DNA of 64,000 nt from Sporosarcina sp. NCCP-2716 (lineage in GTDB: Bacteria; Bacillota; Bacilli; Bacillales_A; Planococcaceae): NCBI RefSeq assembly GCF_023707985.1, contig NZ_BRCF01000001.1, positions 307,967-371,966 of the forward strand, given 5' to 3'. Numbering within the stretch: the first letter of the stretch is position 1; every line of letters starts with the position of its first letter. Position numbers and translations under genes: made by a program. The notes beneath the pieces were generated by a model. That model did no database searches, was not told the origin of the DNA, and was given only the letters and a program-made list of their open reading frames with translations. Of the stretch, positions 10,588-20,281 are shown in pieces.

Positions 10588-11781
10588 ATGAGCAGCGATC
10601 TGCTTGATGCGTTAACCGCTTTGGAAAAGCAAAAAGGAATTTCTAGGGATGTACTGGTGGAAGCGATCGAAGCTGCACTTGTAACAGCATACAAACGGAA
10701 CTTCAACCAGGCCCAGAATGTCCGCGTGGATCTCAATCTGGACCAGGGCACGATCAAGGTCTATTCACGCAAGGACGTTGTGGAAGAAGTGGAAGACGAC
10801 CTCCTGCAAATCGAGCTGGAGGATGCCCTGCTCCTCAACCCTGCGTATGAGATCGGCGATATCGTCGAACAGGAAGTGACGCCTCGCGACTTCGGCCGTA
10901 TCGCTGCACAGACAGCGAAACAGGTCGTCACGCAGCGTGTGCGGGAAGCGGAGCGCGGACTGATCTACGAAGAATACATCGACCGTGAAGATGACATCGT
11001 CAACGGAATCGTGGAACGGTTCGACGCACGCAACCTGTTCGTCGGTCTCGGTAAAGTGGAGGCTGTCCTCCCGTCTACTGAACAGATCGCTTCGGAAACC
11101 TACAAGCCGCACGACCGCATCAAAGTGTATATCACGAAAGTGGAACGGACGTCCCGCGGCCCTCAAGTGTTCGTATCACGCACACATCCCGGCCTGCTGC
11201 GCCGCCTGTTCGAAATGGAAGTGCCTGAGATCTTCGACGGCATCGTGGAGATCAAGTCCATCGCCCGGGAAGCCGGCGACCGCTCCAAGATTTCCGTCTT
11301 CACGCTGAATGAGGATGTCGATCCTGTCGGCTCCTGTGTCGGCGCTCGCGGTGCCCGTGTCCAGACGATTTCGAACGAGCTCCATGGCGAAAAGATCGAT
11401 ATCGTCGAATGGTCGGAAGATCCCGTCGTATTCGTTGCGAACGCACTGAGTCCGTCCAAAGTGCTCGACGTCCAAGTGAAGGATGAGGACCGCTCGACGA
11501 CAGTCGTCGTACCGGATTACCAGCTTTCACTGGCCATCGGGAAGCGCGGGCAGAATGCACGTCTTGCAGCCAAGCTGACAGGATGGAAAATCGACATCAA
11601 AAGCGAAACGGATGCTCGTGAGTTAGGGATCTATCCGCGTCCCGAAGAAGAAGAGGCGGAAGAAGACTATATCGAAAACGAAGAGTTCGATGTCTATGCA
11701 GACGAAGAGGGTCCTTTGGAACCGGCTGATGCTGCAGGGGCGGATGAACAGATCGATCTCTATTCAGAAGAGAGCGAATAA
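10588..11781 (+). CDS. nusA: Transcription termination/antitermination factor NusA
   Basis: RNA polymerase-bound factor that stimulates pausing and intrinsic termination. The 397-aa protein has an N-terminal RNAP-binding domain, an S1 domain (about 135-200) and two KH domains with GARG and GKRG loops (the latter in [19 protein letters not shown]), then an acidic tail. The upstream GTG 10579 and ATG 10582 lie within or too near AGGAG (10575-10579); ATG 10588 gives 8-nt spacing and the conserved start [18 protein letters not shown]. Confidence 0.97.
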   Translation: MSSDLLDALTALEKQKGISRDVLVEAIEAALVTAYKRNFNQAQNVRVDLNLDQGTIKVYSRKDVVEEVEDDLLQIELEDALLLNPAYEIGDIVEQEVTPRDFGRIAAQTAKQVVTQRVREAERGLIYEEYIDREDDIVNGIVERFDARNLFVGLGKVEAVLPSTEQIASETYKPHDRIKVYITKVERTSRGPQVFVSRTHPGLLRRLFEMEVPEIFDGIVEIKSIAREAGDRSKISVFTLNEDVDPVGSCVGARGARVQTISNELHGEKIDIVEWSEDPVVFVANALSPSKVLDVQVKDEDRSTTVVVPDYQLSLAIGKRGQNARLAAKLTGWKIDIKSETDARELGIYPRPEEEEAEEDYIENEEFDVYADEEGPLEPADAAGADEQIDLYSEESE

Positions 11782-11804
11782 GGAAGGCATGGAGGTGCAT
11801 CCGC

Positions 11805-12086
11805 ATGGCAGCAGGTAAACGGAAAGTGCCGTTGCGCAAATGTGCAGCTACCGGGGAAATGTTCCCGAAAAAAGAGTTGCTCCGGATCGTCCGGACGAAA
11901 GAAGGCGAAATCTCTGTCGACTTGACAGGGAAGAAATCCGGGCGGGGCACCTATGTTTCGAAATCCGAGGAGGCTGTCGAGAAAGCACAGGCGACACATG
12001 CCATCGAGAAACAGCTGGGTGCCGCCGTTCCGGAAGACGTGTATGCGGACCTGCTGCACGCCGTCCGGAGAGAGGCATTGAAATGA
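11805..12086 (+). CDS. ylxR: YlxR-family RNA-binding protein (RnpM)
   Basis: A 93-aa basic protein with the family signature KVPLRKCAATGE and SGRGTYVS. YlxR proteins have been described as nucleoid or RNase P-associated modulators (RnpM). It lies between nusA and ylxQ, and its stop overlaps the ylxQ start (ATGA), so the two are coupled. Confidence 0.93.
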   Translation: MAAGKRKVPLRKCAATGEMFPKKELLRIVRTKEGEISVDLTGKKSGRGTYVSKSEEAVEKAQATHAIEKQLGAAVPEDVYADLLHAVRREALK

Positions 12087-12397
12087 TTACGGCGGAGACG
12101 AAGATCTACCAGATGCTCGGACTCGCCGCCCGGGCCAGGAAACTGACGGCCGGGGAAGAACTCGCTGTGGCCGAGATCCGGGCACAGCGCGCAAAACTTG
12201 TTATACTATCTAATGACGCATCTGATAACACGATGAAAAAAGTGTCAGATAAATGTACTAGCTACAACGTTGAGAAGCATGTTTTCGGTGATCGCGGATC
12301 ACTCGGGCATGCAATCGGAAAAGAGTCGCGAGTCGTCCTCGCGGTAACAGACAGCGGTTTTGCCAAAAAGCTGTCTATGCTCCTCAACGAATTATAA
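12083..12397 (+). CDS. ylxQ: L7Ae-family RNA-binding protein YlxQ
   Basis: A 104-aa protein beginning [21 protein letters not shown], with the L7Ae/L30e/S12e fold pattern ([13 protein letters not shown], then a [14 protein letters not shown] end). Members bind kink-turn RNA. The start is ATG 12083, overlapping the ylxR stop; a longer frame reaching back to 11840 would run inside ylxR and has no ribosome binding site. Confidence 0.92.
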   Translation: MITAETKIYQMLGLAARARKLTAGEELAVAEIRAQRAKLVILSNDASDNTMKKVSDKCTSYNVEKHVFGDRGSLGHAIGKESRVVLAVTDSGFAKKLSMLLNEL

Positions 12398-12410
12398 CGG
12401 GGGTGGGCTA

Positions 12411-14879
12411 ATGACGAAAATACGTGTACATGAATACGCGAAAAAAGTGAACAAATCGAGCAAGGAAGTCATTGAAGAACTAGGGAAGATGAACGTGAAT
12501 GTCACGAACCATATGTCGATGATCGACGCTGGGGCTGCAGACAAACTGGATAAGAAATTCAGTCCGTCCAAACCGGCACAATCCGGTCAAGACAATACGA
12601 ACCGCTCGAAGCAGCCGTCTTCACGTCCGCAAGGCCAGTCCGGCAATTCGCGGCCTCAGGGACAAGGGAATTCCAACCGTCCGCAAGGTCAATCAGGCAA
12701 TCGCCCGGCCGGCCAGACGGGCAGCCGTCCGCAAGGCCAGTCCGGCAACCGCCCGGCAGGCCAGTCCGGCAATCGCCCGGCAGGCCAGTCCGGCAATCGC
12801 CCGGCAGGCCAATCAGGCAATCGCCCGCAAGGCCAATCAGGCAATCGTCCGCAAGGCCAAACAGGCAATCGTCCGCAAGGCCAGACAGGCAGCCGCCCGG
12901 CAGGCCAGACGGGCAACCGTCCTGCAGGTCAGTCAGGCAGCCAGGGACCTCAGCAGCGTTCCGGCCAGGGATCCTCTCCGCAAAACCGTCAGGGAGGCGG
13001 AGGCGGCAACCGCCGCGGGGGCCGTCCGCCAGCACGGGGCATAAACCAAGGACGCAGAAGACACCGTCCGGCGAATCCGATGCCGAAAATCGAAAAGCCG
13101 CTGCCGGAAAAAATTACATTCTATGAATCTCTGTCCGTCGGGGAACTCGCAAACAAACTGGGCAAAGAGCCTTCTGAAATCATCAAGAAGCTCTTCCTGC
13201 TCGGTGTAATGGCGACCATCAACCAGGAACTCGACAAAGATGCAATTGAACTGATCTGCGCTGAGTATGATGTAGCAGTCGAAGAAGAGATCCGCATCGA
13301 CCGCACCGACTTGGAAATCTATTTCGAAGAGCCGGAAGAAGACGAAAAGGCAGCTGAAAAAGAAGCTGCGATGGAAGAAAGACCGCCAGTCGTAACAATC
13401 ATGGGGCACGTCGACCATGGTAAGACGACACTGCTGGACTCGATCCGTGACACGAAAGTGACACAGGGCGAGGCAGGCGGCATCACGCAGCATATCGGTG
13501 CCTACCAGATCACGTCGGGCGGCAAGAAGATCACCTTCCTGGATACACCGGGACACGAAGCGTTCACGACTATGCGTGCACGCGGAGCGAAAGTGACCGA
13601 CTTGACGATCCTCGTAGTCGCAGCTGATGACGGTGTCATGCCGCAGACAGTCGAAGCCATCAACCACGCGAAAGCGGCAGAGGTTCCGATCATCGTAGCA
13701 GTCAACAAGATGGATAAACCGACAGCGAACCCTGACCGTGTCATGCAGGAACTGACAGAGCACGCCCTCGTTCCGGAAGCATGGGGCGGAGATACGATCT
13801 TCGTTCCGATCTCGGCACTGAAAGGCGAAGGGATCGATCAGCTGATCGAAATGATCCTTCTCGTATCCGAAGTCGCTGAACTGAAAGCGGACCCTGCAGT
13901 CCGTGCGAAAGGAACAGTGATCGAGGCCCAGCTGGACCGCGGACGCGGAGCTGTCGCTTCACTCCTAGTCCAGGACGGAACATTGCGCGTCGGGGATCCG
14001 ATCGTTGTCGGCAACACGTTCGGCAGAGTCCGCGCGATGATCAACGACGTCGGCCGCCGTGTGAAAGAAGCAGGTCCGTCCGCTCCGGTCGAAATTACCG
14101 GACTGAGTGACGTTCCTCAGGCAGGAGACCGTTTCGTCGTCTTCGAAGACGAAAAGACGGCACGCCAGATCGGCGAAAGCCGTGCAGGCGACGCCATCCA
14201 GGAATCACGTACCGAAAAGGCGCGTATCACACTCGACAACCTCTTCGATCAGATGAAAGAAGGGGAAATGAAGGAACTGAACCTGATCGTCAAAGCGGAC
14301 GTTCAGGGGACGGTCGAAGCGATGGCCGCTTCCCTCATGAAAATCGAAGTGGAAGGCGTCAACGTCAAGATCATCCACACAGGTGCCGGAGCGATCAACG
14401 AGTCAGACGTGTCCCTTGCAGCCGCATCCAATGCGATTGTCATCGGCTTCAACGTCCGGCCGGATACGAACGCGAAACGGGCAGCTGAAGAAGAGGGCGT
14501 CGATATCCGTCTTCACCGTGTCATCTACAAAGTCGTCGAAGAGATCGAAGCGGCGATGAAGGGGATGCTCGATCCTGAATTCGAGGAGAAAGTGATCGGT
14601 CAGGTCGAAGTCCGCGAGACATTCAAAGTTTCGAAAGTCGGCACGATTGCAGGAAGCTATGTAACCGACGGCAAGATTTCGAGAGATGCCGGCGTCCGTA
14701 TCTACCGCGATGACATCATGATCTTCGAAGGTGAACTCGATACGCTGAAGCGTTTCAAAGACGATGCAAAAGAAGTTGCAAAAGGCTACGAATGCGGAAT
14801 CACCATCAAAAACTTCAATGACATCAAAGAAGGCGACATCATCGAAGCCTTCGTCATGCAGGAAGTCAAGCGGGTGTGA
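12411..14879 (+). CDS. infB: Translation initiation factor IF-2
   Basis: GTPase that places initiator tRNA on the 30S subunit. The start is ATG 12411 ([13 protein letters not shown]) after GGGGGTGGG, giving 822 aa. An IF2_N-type motif comes first, then a low-complexity Gly/Pro/Gln/Asn/Arg linker with tandem 8-residue repeats (72-177), a second N domain ([16 protein letters not shown]), the G domain with [16 protein letters not shown] and NKMD, and beta-barrel and C-terminal tRNA-binding domains. The C-terminal two thirds look fully conserved. It overlaps ylxP by 4 nt. Confidence 0.97.
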   Translation: MTKIRVHEYAKKVNKSSKEVIEELGKMNVNVTNHMSMIDAGAADKLDKKFSPSKPAQSGQDNTNRSKQPSSRPQGQSGNSRPQGQGNSNRPQGQSGNRPAGQTGSRPQGQSGNRPAGQSGNRPAGQSGNRPAGQSGNRPQGQSGNRPQGQTGNRPQGQTGSRPAGQTGNRPAGQSGSQGPQQRSGQGSSPQNRQGGGGGNRRGGRPPARGINQGRRRHRPANPMPKIEKPLPEKITFYESLSVGELANKLGKEPSEIIKKLFLLGVMATINQELDKDAIELICAEYDVAVEEEIRIDRTDLEIYFEEPEEDEKAAEKEAAMEERPPVVTIMGHVDHGKTTLLDSIRDTKVTQGEAGGITQHIGAYQITSGGKKITFLDTPGHEAFTTMRARGAKVTDLTILVVAADDGVMPQTVEAINHAKAAEVPIIVAVNKMDKPTANPDRVMQELTEHALVPEAWGGDTIFVPISALKGEGIDQLIEMILLVSEVAELKADPAVRAKGTVIEAQLDRGRGAVASLLVQDGTLRVGDPIVVGNTFGRVRAMINDVGRRVKEAGPSAPVEITGLSDVPQAGDRFVVFEDEKTARQIGESRAGDAIQESRTEKARITLDNLFDQMKEGEMKELNLIVKADVQGTVEAMAASLMKIEVEGVNVKIIHTGAGAINESDVSLAAASNAIVIGFNVRPDTNAKRAAEEEGVDIRLHRVIYKVVEEIEAAMKGMLDPEFEEKVIGQVEVRETFKVSKVGTIAGSYVTDGKISRDAGVRIYRDDIMIFEGELDTLKRFKDDAKEVAKGYECGITIKNFNDIKEGDIIEAFVMQEVKRV
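12624..12941 (+). repeat. In-frame 24-bp tandem repeats within infB
   Basis: About 13 consecutive copies of an 8-residue unit RP(Q/A)GQ(S/T)G(N/S), two of them one residue longer, encoded by near-identical 24-bp DNA units (for example CGCCCGGCAGGCCAGTCCGG). They form the linker between the IF-2 N-terminal motif and its second domain. The low divergence between units suggests recent slippage expansion. Confidence 0.92.
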
Positions 14880-15157
14880 TCGTCTATGCAGAGTGTTCGT
14901 TCATCATACCAATGGCGGCTTCTCTGAAAGACAAACGCGCAGTGCTGAGACGCATGATCGATCGCGTCAAAAATGGGTATAATGTTTCTATATCCGAATT
15001 GGATCATCAGGATCTCTGGCAGCGGACAACACTCGGTGTTGCAGCTGTAGCTTCCTCCACGGAAGCGGCAGAGCGGGAAATCCGCCGCGTTCAGAAGTTC
15101 CTGGAGTCCAATCCGGAGTGGGAGCTGACAGAAATACAGATCGACTATGTACGATAG
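14876..15157 (+). CDS. ylxP: DUF503 family protein YlxP
   Basis: A 93-aa protein of the DUF503/YlxP family: [12 protein letters not shown] start and [17 protein letters not shown] helix, then alternating strands. Its function is not established; it is invariably found between infB and rbfA in Bacillales. The GTG start overlaps the infB stop by 4 nt (translational coupling). Confidence 0.92.
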   Translation: MIVYAECSFIIPMAASLKDKRAVLRRMIDRVKNGYNVSISELDHQDLWQRTTLGVAAVASSTEAAEREIRRVQKFLESNPEWELTEIQIDYVR

Positions 15158-15176
15158 CAAAGCGGGGTGAAACTCC

Positions 15177-15530
15177 ATGACAATGCGTGCAAACCGGGTC
15201 GCCGAACAGATGAAGAAAGAGCTGGGCGAGATTATCGGCCAGCGGCTCAAAGACCCGCGCGTCGGGTTCGTGACTGTGACAGACGTCGAGGTGACAGGCG
15301 ATCTCCAGCAGGCGATGATCTACATTTCGGTGCTCGGAAAGGAATCCGAAAAAGCGGCGACGCTCGATGGCCTGAAAAAAGCCAAAGGATTCATCCGTTC
15401 CGAGATCGGCAAACGGATCCGGCTGAGGAAAACACCTGAAATCGATTTCGCTTTCGATGAATCCGTTGCATACGGCAACCGGATCGAATCCCTTTTACGG
15501 GAAGTGAAAGAAGACGAGACGGACAGTTGA
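15177..15530 (+). CDS. rbfA: Ribosome-binding factor A
   Basis: Cold-shock and 30S maturation factor that binds near the 16S 5' end. The 117-aa protein has [36 protein letters not shown] and ending helices typical of RbfA. The start is ATG 15177 (MTMRANRV, matching homologues) after a GCGGGGTG site. Confidence 0.95.
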   Translation: MTMRANRVAEQMKKELGEIIGQRLKDPRVGFVTVTDVEVTGDLQQAMIYISVLGKESEKAATLDGLKKAKGFIRSEIGKRIRLRKTPEIDFAFDESVAYGNRIESLLREVKEDETDS

Positions 15531-15534
15531 CGAG

Positions 15535-15573
15535 AAGGGATCGGCATCCACTAGGATTCCCGGTCCCTTTTTT
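15535..15573 (+). terminator. Terminator after rbfA
   Basis: AAGGGATCGG pairs with CCGGTCCCTT (one T-G wobble) across a 15-nt loop and runs into six T residues. It lies 5 nt after rbfA and 50 nt before truB, so expression of truB-ribF may be reduced or separately controlled. Confidence 0.75.
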
Positions 15574-15624
15574 CCGTCATACATACATTCCGGCGGGGAA
15601 GCCGGAGAAGGAGGCGATACGGGC

Positions 15625-16566
15625 ATGGATGGTATTCTGCCGCTCTGGAAAGAAAAAGGGATGACTTCCCATGATTGTGTCTTCAAGCTCCGTAAGATTT
15701 TGCGGACCAAAAAAGTCGGCCACACCGGGACGCTCGATCCGAACGTGGAAGGCGTCCTGCCGATCTGTATCGGACAGGCAACGAAAACAGCTTCCTACAT
15801 TACGGATTCAGGAAAAGAATACATCGCGGAAGTATCGATCGGCACCGCGACGGAAACGGAAGATGCCGATGGTGCTGCAGTCCAATGCGATCCGTCGGAA
15901 AAGGCGATCAGCCGCAGTCAGTTGCAGGCTGCCCTGGCATCACTGACAGGGCATATCACGCAGATTCCGCCGATGTACTCGGCTGTCAAAGTGAACGGGC
16001 GGAGACTGTACGAATACGCCCGCAAAGGGCTGGAAGTCGAACGTCCGGAACGGACAGTGGTCATCAGCCGCATCGACCTTCTGAGCGACGCTGAACAATT
16101 TTCGGGAACCGAGCCGAAGTTCACGATTCGGGTCGCTTGCGGAAAAGGGACCTACATCCGCACACTCGCTGTGCAGATCGGTGAACGTCTCGGCTACCCG
16201 GCCCACATGTCTAAGCTCGTCCGGACGGCGTCTGGCTCCTTCACCCAGGAAGACTGCCTGACGCTCGGGCAAGTGCAGGAACTCATGGATGAAGGGCGGC
16301 TTCAGCCGCACATCCGGCCGCTAGAGTCGGCGCTGTCCGGCCTGCCGTCTGCGGAAGCGGAAGGGGAGCTGCTCGTATTTGTACAGCATGGCCAGGTGCT
16401 GCCGCTGCATCCCCTGCTGGCATCCGGCGGCGAGCTAGTCATCACGTCAGGCGGAAAGGCGATGGCCGTCTATGCACCGCATCCCGGGAAAGAGGGCCTC
16501 ATGAAGCCCGCGAAGATGTTCCCGCTGAATTGGCAAAAGGAGGACGACTGCAGTGGAAGTGATTAA
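15625..16566 (+). CDS. truB: tRNA pseudouridine(55) synthase
   Basis: Forms pseudouridine 55 in the T-arm of tRNAs. The 313-aa protein has the catalytic Asp in HTGTLDPNVEGVLP (about 35-48), the PPMYSAVKVNGRRLYEYARKG segment and a C-terminal PUA-like domain. ATG 15625 follows AGAAGGAGG. It overlaps ribF by 14 nt, as in other Firmicutes. Confidence 0.96.
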   Translation: MDGILPLWKEKGMTSHDCVFKLRKILRTKKVGHTGTLDPNVEGVLPICIGQATKTASYITDSGKEYIAEVSIGTATETEDADGAAVQCDPSEKAISRSQLQAALASLTGHITQIPPMYSAVKVNGRRLYEYARKGLEVERPERTVVISRIDLLSDAEQFSGTEPKFTIRVACGKGTYIRTLAVQIGERLGYPAHMSKLVRTASGSFTQEDCLTLGQVQELMDEGRLQPHIRPLESALSGLPSAEAEGELLVFVQHGQVLPLHPLLASGGELVITSGGKAMAVYAPHPGKEGLMKPAKMFPLNWQKEDDCSGSD

Positions 16567-17500
16567 GCTCGATGCCGCACAAAGCATCACTCCGATAGAA
16601 AACAAGGAATTTTCACTGGCTGTCGGGTTTTTCGACGGTCTGCACAAAGGGCATCAGGCGGTGATCCGTGAGGCGGTAAGGGAAGCGGAGGAACGGCAGC
16701 TGCTTCCGGCGGTCATGACGTTCGATCCCCATCCCTCCCACCTGTTTTCGAAAGAGGACCGGAAAATTGGCTATATAACCCCGCTATCAGAGAAGGAGCG
16801 GCTCCTTTCGGATATGGGGATTGATACTCTCTTCATCGTCACATTCGACAAAGCACTTGCAGATCTGTCGCCGGCCCGCTTCGTCGAGGACGTCCTGAAG
16901 AAACTGAACGTCCGCCATGTGACCGCCGGTTTCGATTTTACATTCGGCTCGAAAGGCCGGGGTACGATGGAAGATATGCGGCAGCTCGGTGAGGGCGTTT
17001 TCACAGCGGCGACCGTCGGGAAAGTGGCAATGGACGACGAGAAGATCTCCTCGACGAGGATCCGCGGATTGCTTGCGGAAGGGAAGGTATCGGAGACGGC
17101 GGAACTCCTCGGAAGGCCGTTCCGCTCGGTCGGCACGGTGACGGATGGGGACAAACGCGGTCGGCTGCTCGGGTTCCCGACAGCGAACATCATCCCTGAA
17201 GACGACCTGATCGTGCCGAAGAACGGTGTCTATGCCGTCCGCTTCACAGTCGGCGGAACGGTCTATGACGGCGTCTGCAATATCGGCGTGAAACCGACGT
17301 TCGACAAACCGGAAGAAGCGAAAAAGACGATCGAAGTGAACGTCTTCGATTTTGACGGGGACCTATACGGCAAAGAGGCAGCCGTTGACTGGATCGCGTT
17401 CATCCGGCCTGAACAGAAATTCGGCTCCATCGATGACTTGAAATCGCAGATCGGCACGGATAAAGAAACCGCCAGAGCGATACTGAATGACTTGGACTGA
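16553..17500 (+). CDS. ribF: Bifunctional riboflavin kinase / FAD synthetase
   Basis: Makes FMN from riboflavin and ATP, then FAD. The N-terminal nucleotidyltransferase has GFFDGLHKGHQAV and STRIRGLLAEGKV; the C-terminal riboflavin kinase begins around VTDGDKRGRLLGFPTANI with GVYAV and FDKPEE...KKTIEVN. Length 315 aa. GTG 16553 follows AAAAGGAGG, inside the end of truB. Confidence 0.96.
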   Translation: MEVIKLDAAQSITPIENKEFSLAVGFFDGLHKGHQAVIREAVREAEERQLLPAVMTFDPHPSHLFSKEDRKIGYITPLSEKERLLSDMGIDTLFIVTFDKALADLSPARFVEDVLKKLNVRHVTAGFDFTFGSKGRGTMEDMRQLGEGVFTAATVGKVAMDDEKISSTRIRGLLAEGKVSETAELLGRPFRSVGTVTDGDKRGRLLGFPTANIIPEDDLIVPKNGVYAVRFTVGGTVYDGVCNIGVKPTFDKPEEAKKTIEVNVFDFDGDLYGKEAAVDWIAFIRPEQKFGSIDDLKSQIGTDKETARAILNDLD

Positions 17501-17503
17501 TGG

Positions 17504-17532
17504 TTGCACATCACGGGCGCAAGTGTTATGAT
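17504..17532 (+). promoter_or_regulatory. rpsO promoter
   Basis: TTGCAC (17504-17509), a 17-bp spacer and TATGAT (17527-17532), directly after ribF. It yields a leader of about 90 nt before rpsO. Confidence 0.75.
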
Positions 17533-17630
17533 TGGAAAGTGTAAAACATACACAAACCTTTTCCTTGGCATCACGAATCACCAACGGCTGCTCGGGACTT
17601 GGGGCTATTACAGAATAGGAGGTGAAAAGG
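17533..17630 (+). promoter_or_regulatory. rpsO leader, possible S15 autoregulatory site
   Basis: The leader alternates TTGG/CCAA elements (TTGG 17572, CCAA 17580, TTGG about 17599) that can pair in competing ways around GGCTGCTCGGGAC. The 10-mer GGCTATTACA occurs at 17603-17612 and again across the rpsO start at 17633-17642. S15 is known to repress its own mRNA through leader structure in several bacteria. The site here is inferred from position and pairing potential only. Confidence 0.4.
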
Positions 17631-17900
17631 ATGGCTATTACACAAGAGCGTAAACATGAGCTGATCAACGAATTCAAGACTCATGAGAACGACACAGGGT
17701 CTGCAGATGTTCAGATCGCTATCCTTACCGAAGAGATCAACAACTTGAACGAGCACTTGCGGGAACACAAGAAAGACAACCACTCGCGCCGCGGCCTTTA
17801 CAAAATGGTCGGAACGCGCCGTCGTCTTCTCCGTTACCTGCGTGAGAACGAAGTTCAGCGTTACCGTGATCTGATTGCTAAACTCGGCCTGCGCCGTTAA
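17631..17900 (+). CDS. rpsO: 30S ribosomal protein S15
   Basis: Primary 16S rRNA-binding protein. The 89-aa product [15 protein letters not shown]...TGSADVQIA...[26 protein letters not shown] is a textbook S15. ATG 17631 has AGGAGGTG upstream; the GTG at 17622 lies inside that site. A promoter precedes it and a strong terminator follows. Confidence 0.98.
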   Translation: MAITQERKHELINEFKTHENDTGSADVQIAILTEEINNLNEHLREHKKDNHSRRGLYKMVGTRRRLLRYLRENEVQRYRDLIAKLGLRR

Positions 17901-17912
17901 TATCGACAACCG

Positions 17913-17938
17913 AAAAAGCGGGCTCTGCCCGCTTTTTT
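17913..17938 (+). terminator. rpsO terminator
   Basis: AAAAAGCGGGC, loop TCT, GCCCGCTTTTTT: a strong intrinsic terminator with a six-T tail, 12 nt after the rpsO stop. Confidence 0.93.
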
Positions 17939-17943
17939 CTATG

Positions 17944-17990
17944 CCTCCGGACAGCACACGGCAGCACCTCAGCGGCGGCTGTCCTGGAGG
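17944..17990 (+). ncRNA. Stem-loop in the rpsO-pnp intercistronic region
   Basis: CCTCCGGACAGC (17944-17955) pairs with GCTGTCC-T-GGAGG (17978-17990): 12 bp with one bulged T and a 22-nt loop. It lies just past the rpsO terminator and about 97 nt before pnp. It has no U-tract, so it is not a terminator. Position and shape recall the RNase III-processed leader stem of enterobacterial pnp, but that function is inference here. Confidence 0.5.
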
Positions 17991-18086
17991 ATAATGAAAA
18001 CTTTCGCATATCATTGCTTAATTTGATACACTACTAAGTATTACATACTACGTATGGACAGGATGTAAACCGAGAGGAGATCAATC

Positions 18087-20204
18087 ATGACAGAACAGAA
18101 AAAATTCACGATGGATTGGGCCGGCAGACAACTGACGGTCGAAACAGGAAAGTTTGCCAAGCAGGCGAACGGTGCTGTCCTCGTACGCTACGGCGATACG
18201 ACGGTCCTATCCACTGCAACAGCTTCGAAAAAACCGAAGGCGCTCGACTTCTTCCCGCTCACCGTCAACTATGAAGAGCGGCTGTATGCAGTCGGGAAGA
18301 TCCCAGGAGGGTTCATCAAACGGGAAGGCCGTCCTTCCGAAAAAGCGGTTCTGACAAGCCGTCTGATCGACCGTCCGATCCGCCCGCTGTTCCCGGATGG
18401 GTTCCGCAACGATCTGCAGGTCATCTCCCTGGTCATGTCCGTCGATCAGGACTGCTCATCTGAAATGGCAGCCATGCTCGGATCATCCCTGGCCATCTCC
18501 ATTTCCGACATTCCGTTCGATGGACCGATCGCAGGAGTCCAGATCGGCCGTGTCGATGGGAAACTGATCGTCAACCCGACAACCGAACAGCTGGAAGCAA
18601 GTGAACTGGACCTCGTCGTCGCCGGAACGAAAGACGCTATCAACATGGTCGAAGCCGGAGCGAAGGAAGTATCCGAGGACGTCATGCTGGAAGCGATCAT
18701 CTTCGGTCACGAAGAGATCAAGAAATTGATCGAATTCCAGGAAAAAATCATTGCGGAAGTCGGCAAAGCGAAGATGGAGATCGAACTGTTCGAACTCGAT
18801 CAGGACCTGCTCGCAGCCATCAAAGAAAGCTGCCACGACAAGCTCGTATCAGCGATCCAGACGGAAGAGAAACACGCACGTGAAGAAGCGATCACGGAAG
18901 TGAAGAACGAAGTGACCGCCCGCTACGAAGAGAACGAAGCTGATGACGCGACGATGAAACAAGTGCGCAATGTTCTCGAACAGCTCGTCAAAGACGAAGT
19001 GCGCCGTCTGATCACGGACGAAAAGATCCGTCCCGACGGCCGCGGACTTGAAGAAATCCGCCCGCTGTCGTCCGAAGTCGGCGTACTGCCGCGTACTCAT
19101 GGGTCCGGCTTGTTCACGCGCGGACAGACACAGGCACTCAGTGTCTGTACCCTCGGTGCTTTAGGCGAGGTGCAGATCATCGACGGTCTCGGTCTTGAAG
19201 AGACGAAACGGTTCATGCACCACTATAACTTCCCGAATTTCAGCGTCGGGGAAACAGGACCGATCCGAGCACCGGGCCGCCGTGAAATCGGCCATGGAGC
19301 GCTCGGTGAACGTGCATTGTCCGCAATCATCCCGGATGAAAAAGAATTCCCGTATACGATCCGCCTCGTCGCGGAAGTGCTGGAATCGAACGGATCGTCT
19401 TCCCAGGCATCCATCTGTGCTTCCACGATGGCAATGATGAACGCAGGCGTGCCGATCAAAGCACCGGTTGCCGGTATTGCAATGGGACTCGTGAAAAAAG
19501 GTGAAAACTATTCCGTCCTCTCCGATATCCAAGGTATGGAAGACCACCTCGGCGACATGGACTTCAAAGTCGCTGGTACTGCTGAAGGCATCACTGCCCT
19601 GCAGATGGACATCAAGATCGAAGGGCTGTCCCGCCAGATCTTGGAGGAAGCGCTTGCGCAGGCGAAAATCGGCCGCATGAAGATTCTCGATCACATGCTC
19701 CATACGATCGCTGAGCCGGCTCAGGAACTTTCGAAATACGCTCCGAAGATCATCATGATCCACATCAATCCGGACAAGATCCGCGACGTGATCGGACCTG
19801 GCGGTAAAGTGATCAACAAGATCATCGAAGAGACCGGCGTCAAGATCGACACGGAACAAGACGGCACAATCTACATTTCGTCCCCGGATTCCGAGATGAA
19901 CGACAAAGCGAAAAAGATGATCGAAAACATCGTCCGCGAAGCGAAAGTCGGGGAGTACTACATGGGGAAAGTGAAGCGTATCGAGAAATTCGGTGCCTTC
20001 CTGGAACTGTTCCCGGGCAAAGACGGACTGCTCCACATTTCCGAAATCCAGGAAGAACGGACAAAGGCAGTGGAAGACGTCATGAAGCTCGGCGACGAGA
20101 TGTTCGTGAAAGTGATCGAGATCGACAACCAGGGCCGCGTGAATCTGTCCCGCAAAGTCGTCCTGAAAGAAGAAAAAGAAAAAGCCGAGAAAAAAGGCGA
20201 GTAA
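18087..20204 (+). CDS. pnp: Polyribonucleotide nucleotidyltransferase (PNPase)
   Basis: Phosphorolytic 3'-5' exoribonuclease of the RNA degradation machinery. The 705-aa protein has two RNase PH domains separated by a helical domain (the second begins around [18 protein letters not shown]), a KH domain ([15 protein letters not shown]) and an S1 domain ([27 protein letters not shown]). ATG 18087 follows GAGAGGAG. No convincing SigA promoter is seen immediately upstream; TTGCTT at 18014 has only a poor -10 partner. Confidence 0.98.
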   Translation: MTEQKKFTMDWAGRQLTVETGKFAKQANGAVLVRYGDTTVLSTATASKKPKALDFFPLTVNYEERLYAVGKIPGGFIKREGRPSEKAVLTSRLIDRPIRPLFPDGFRNDLQVISLVMSVDQDCSSEMAAMLGSSLAISISDIPFDGPIAGVQIGRVDGKLIVNPTTEQLEASELDLVVAGTKDAINMVEAGAKEVSEDVMLEAIIFGHEEIKKLIEFQEKIIAEVGKAKMEIELFELDQDLLAAIKESCHDKLVSAIQTEEKHAREEAITEVKNEVTARYEENEADDATMKQVRNVLEQLVKDEVRRLITDEKIRPDGRGLEEIRPLSSEVGVLPRTHGSGLFTRGQTQALSVCTLGALGEVQIIDGLGLEETKRFMHHYNFPNFSVGETGPIRAPGRREIGHGALGERALSAIIPDEKEFPYTIRLVAEVLESNGSSSQASICASTMAMMNAGVPIKAPVAGIAMGLVKKGENYSVLSDIQGMEDHLGDMDFKVAGTAEGITALQMDIKIEGLSRQILEEALAQAKIGRMKILDHMLHTIAEPAQELSKYAPKIIMIHINPDKIRDVIGPGGKVINKIIEETGVKIDTEQDGTIYISSPDSEMNDKAKKMIENIVREAKVGEYYMGKVKRIEKFGAFLELFPGKDGLLHISEIQEERTKAVEDVMKLGDEMFVKVIEIDNQGRVNLSRKVVLKEEKEKAEKKGE

Positions 20205-20217
20205 GCGGATTGCAAGG

Positions 20218-20252
20218 AGCCCCCTCCCACACCATTGGGAGCGGGGCTTTTC
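20218..20252 (+). terminator. pnp terminator
   Basis: AGCCCCCTCCCA pairs with TGGGAGCGGGGCT with one bulged C; the tail is TTTTCCGCTTTT. It lies 13 nt after the pnp stop. Confidence 0.85.
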
Positions 20253-20281
20253 CGCTTTTAACTAGAGAAGGAGATGGGGAA

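Noticed and set aside
12689-12916. Minus-strand frame of repeated Pro-Val-Trp/Gly-Arg-Leu units.
   Set aside because: It is the antisense shadow of the infB tandem repeats; no start signals or independent evidence.
18014-18044. TTGCTT with TATTAC as a pnp promoter.
   Set aside because: The spacing is 19 bp and the -10 is poor, so I could not support it as a feature.
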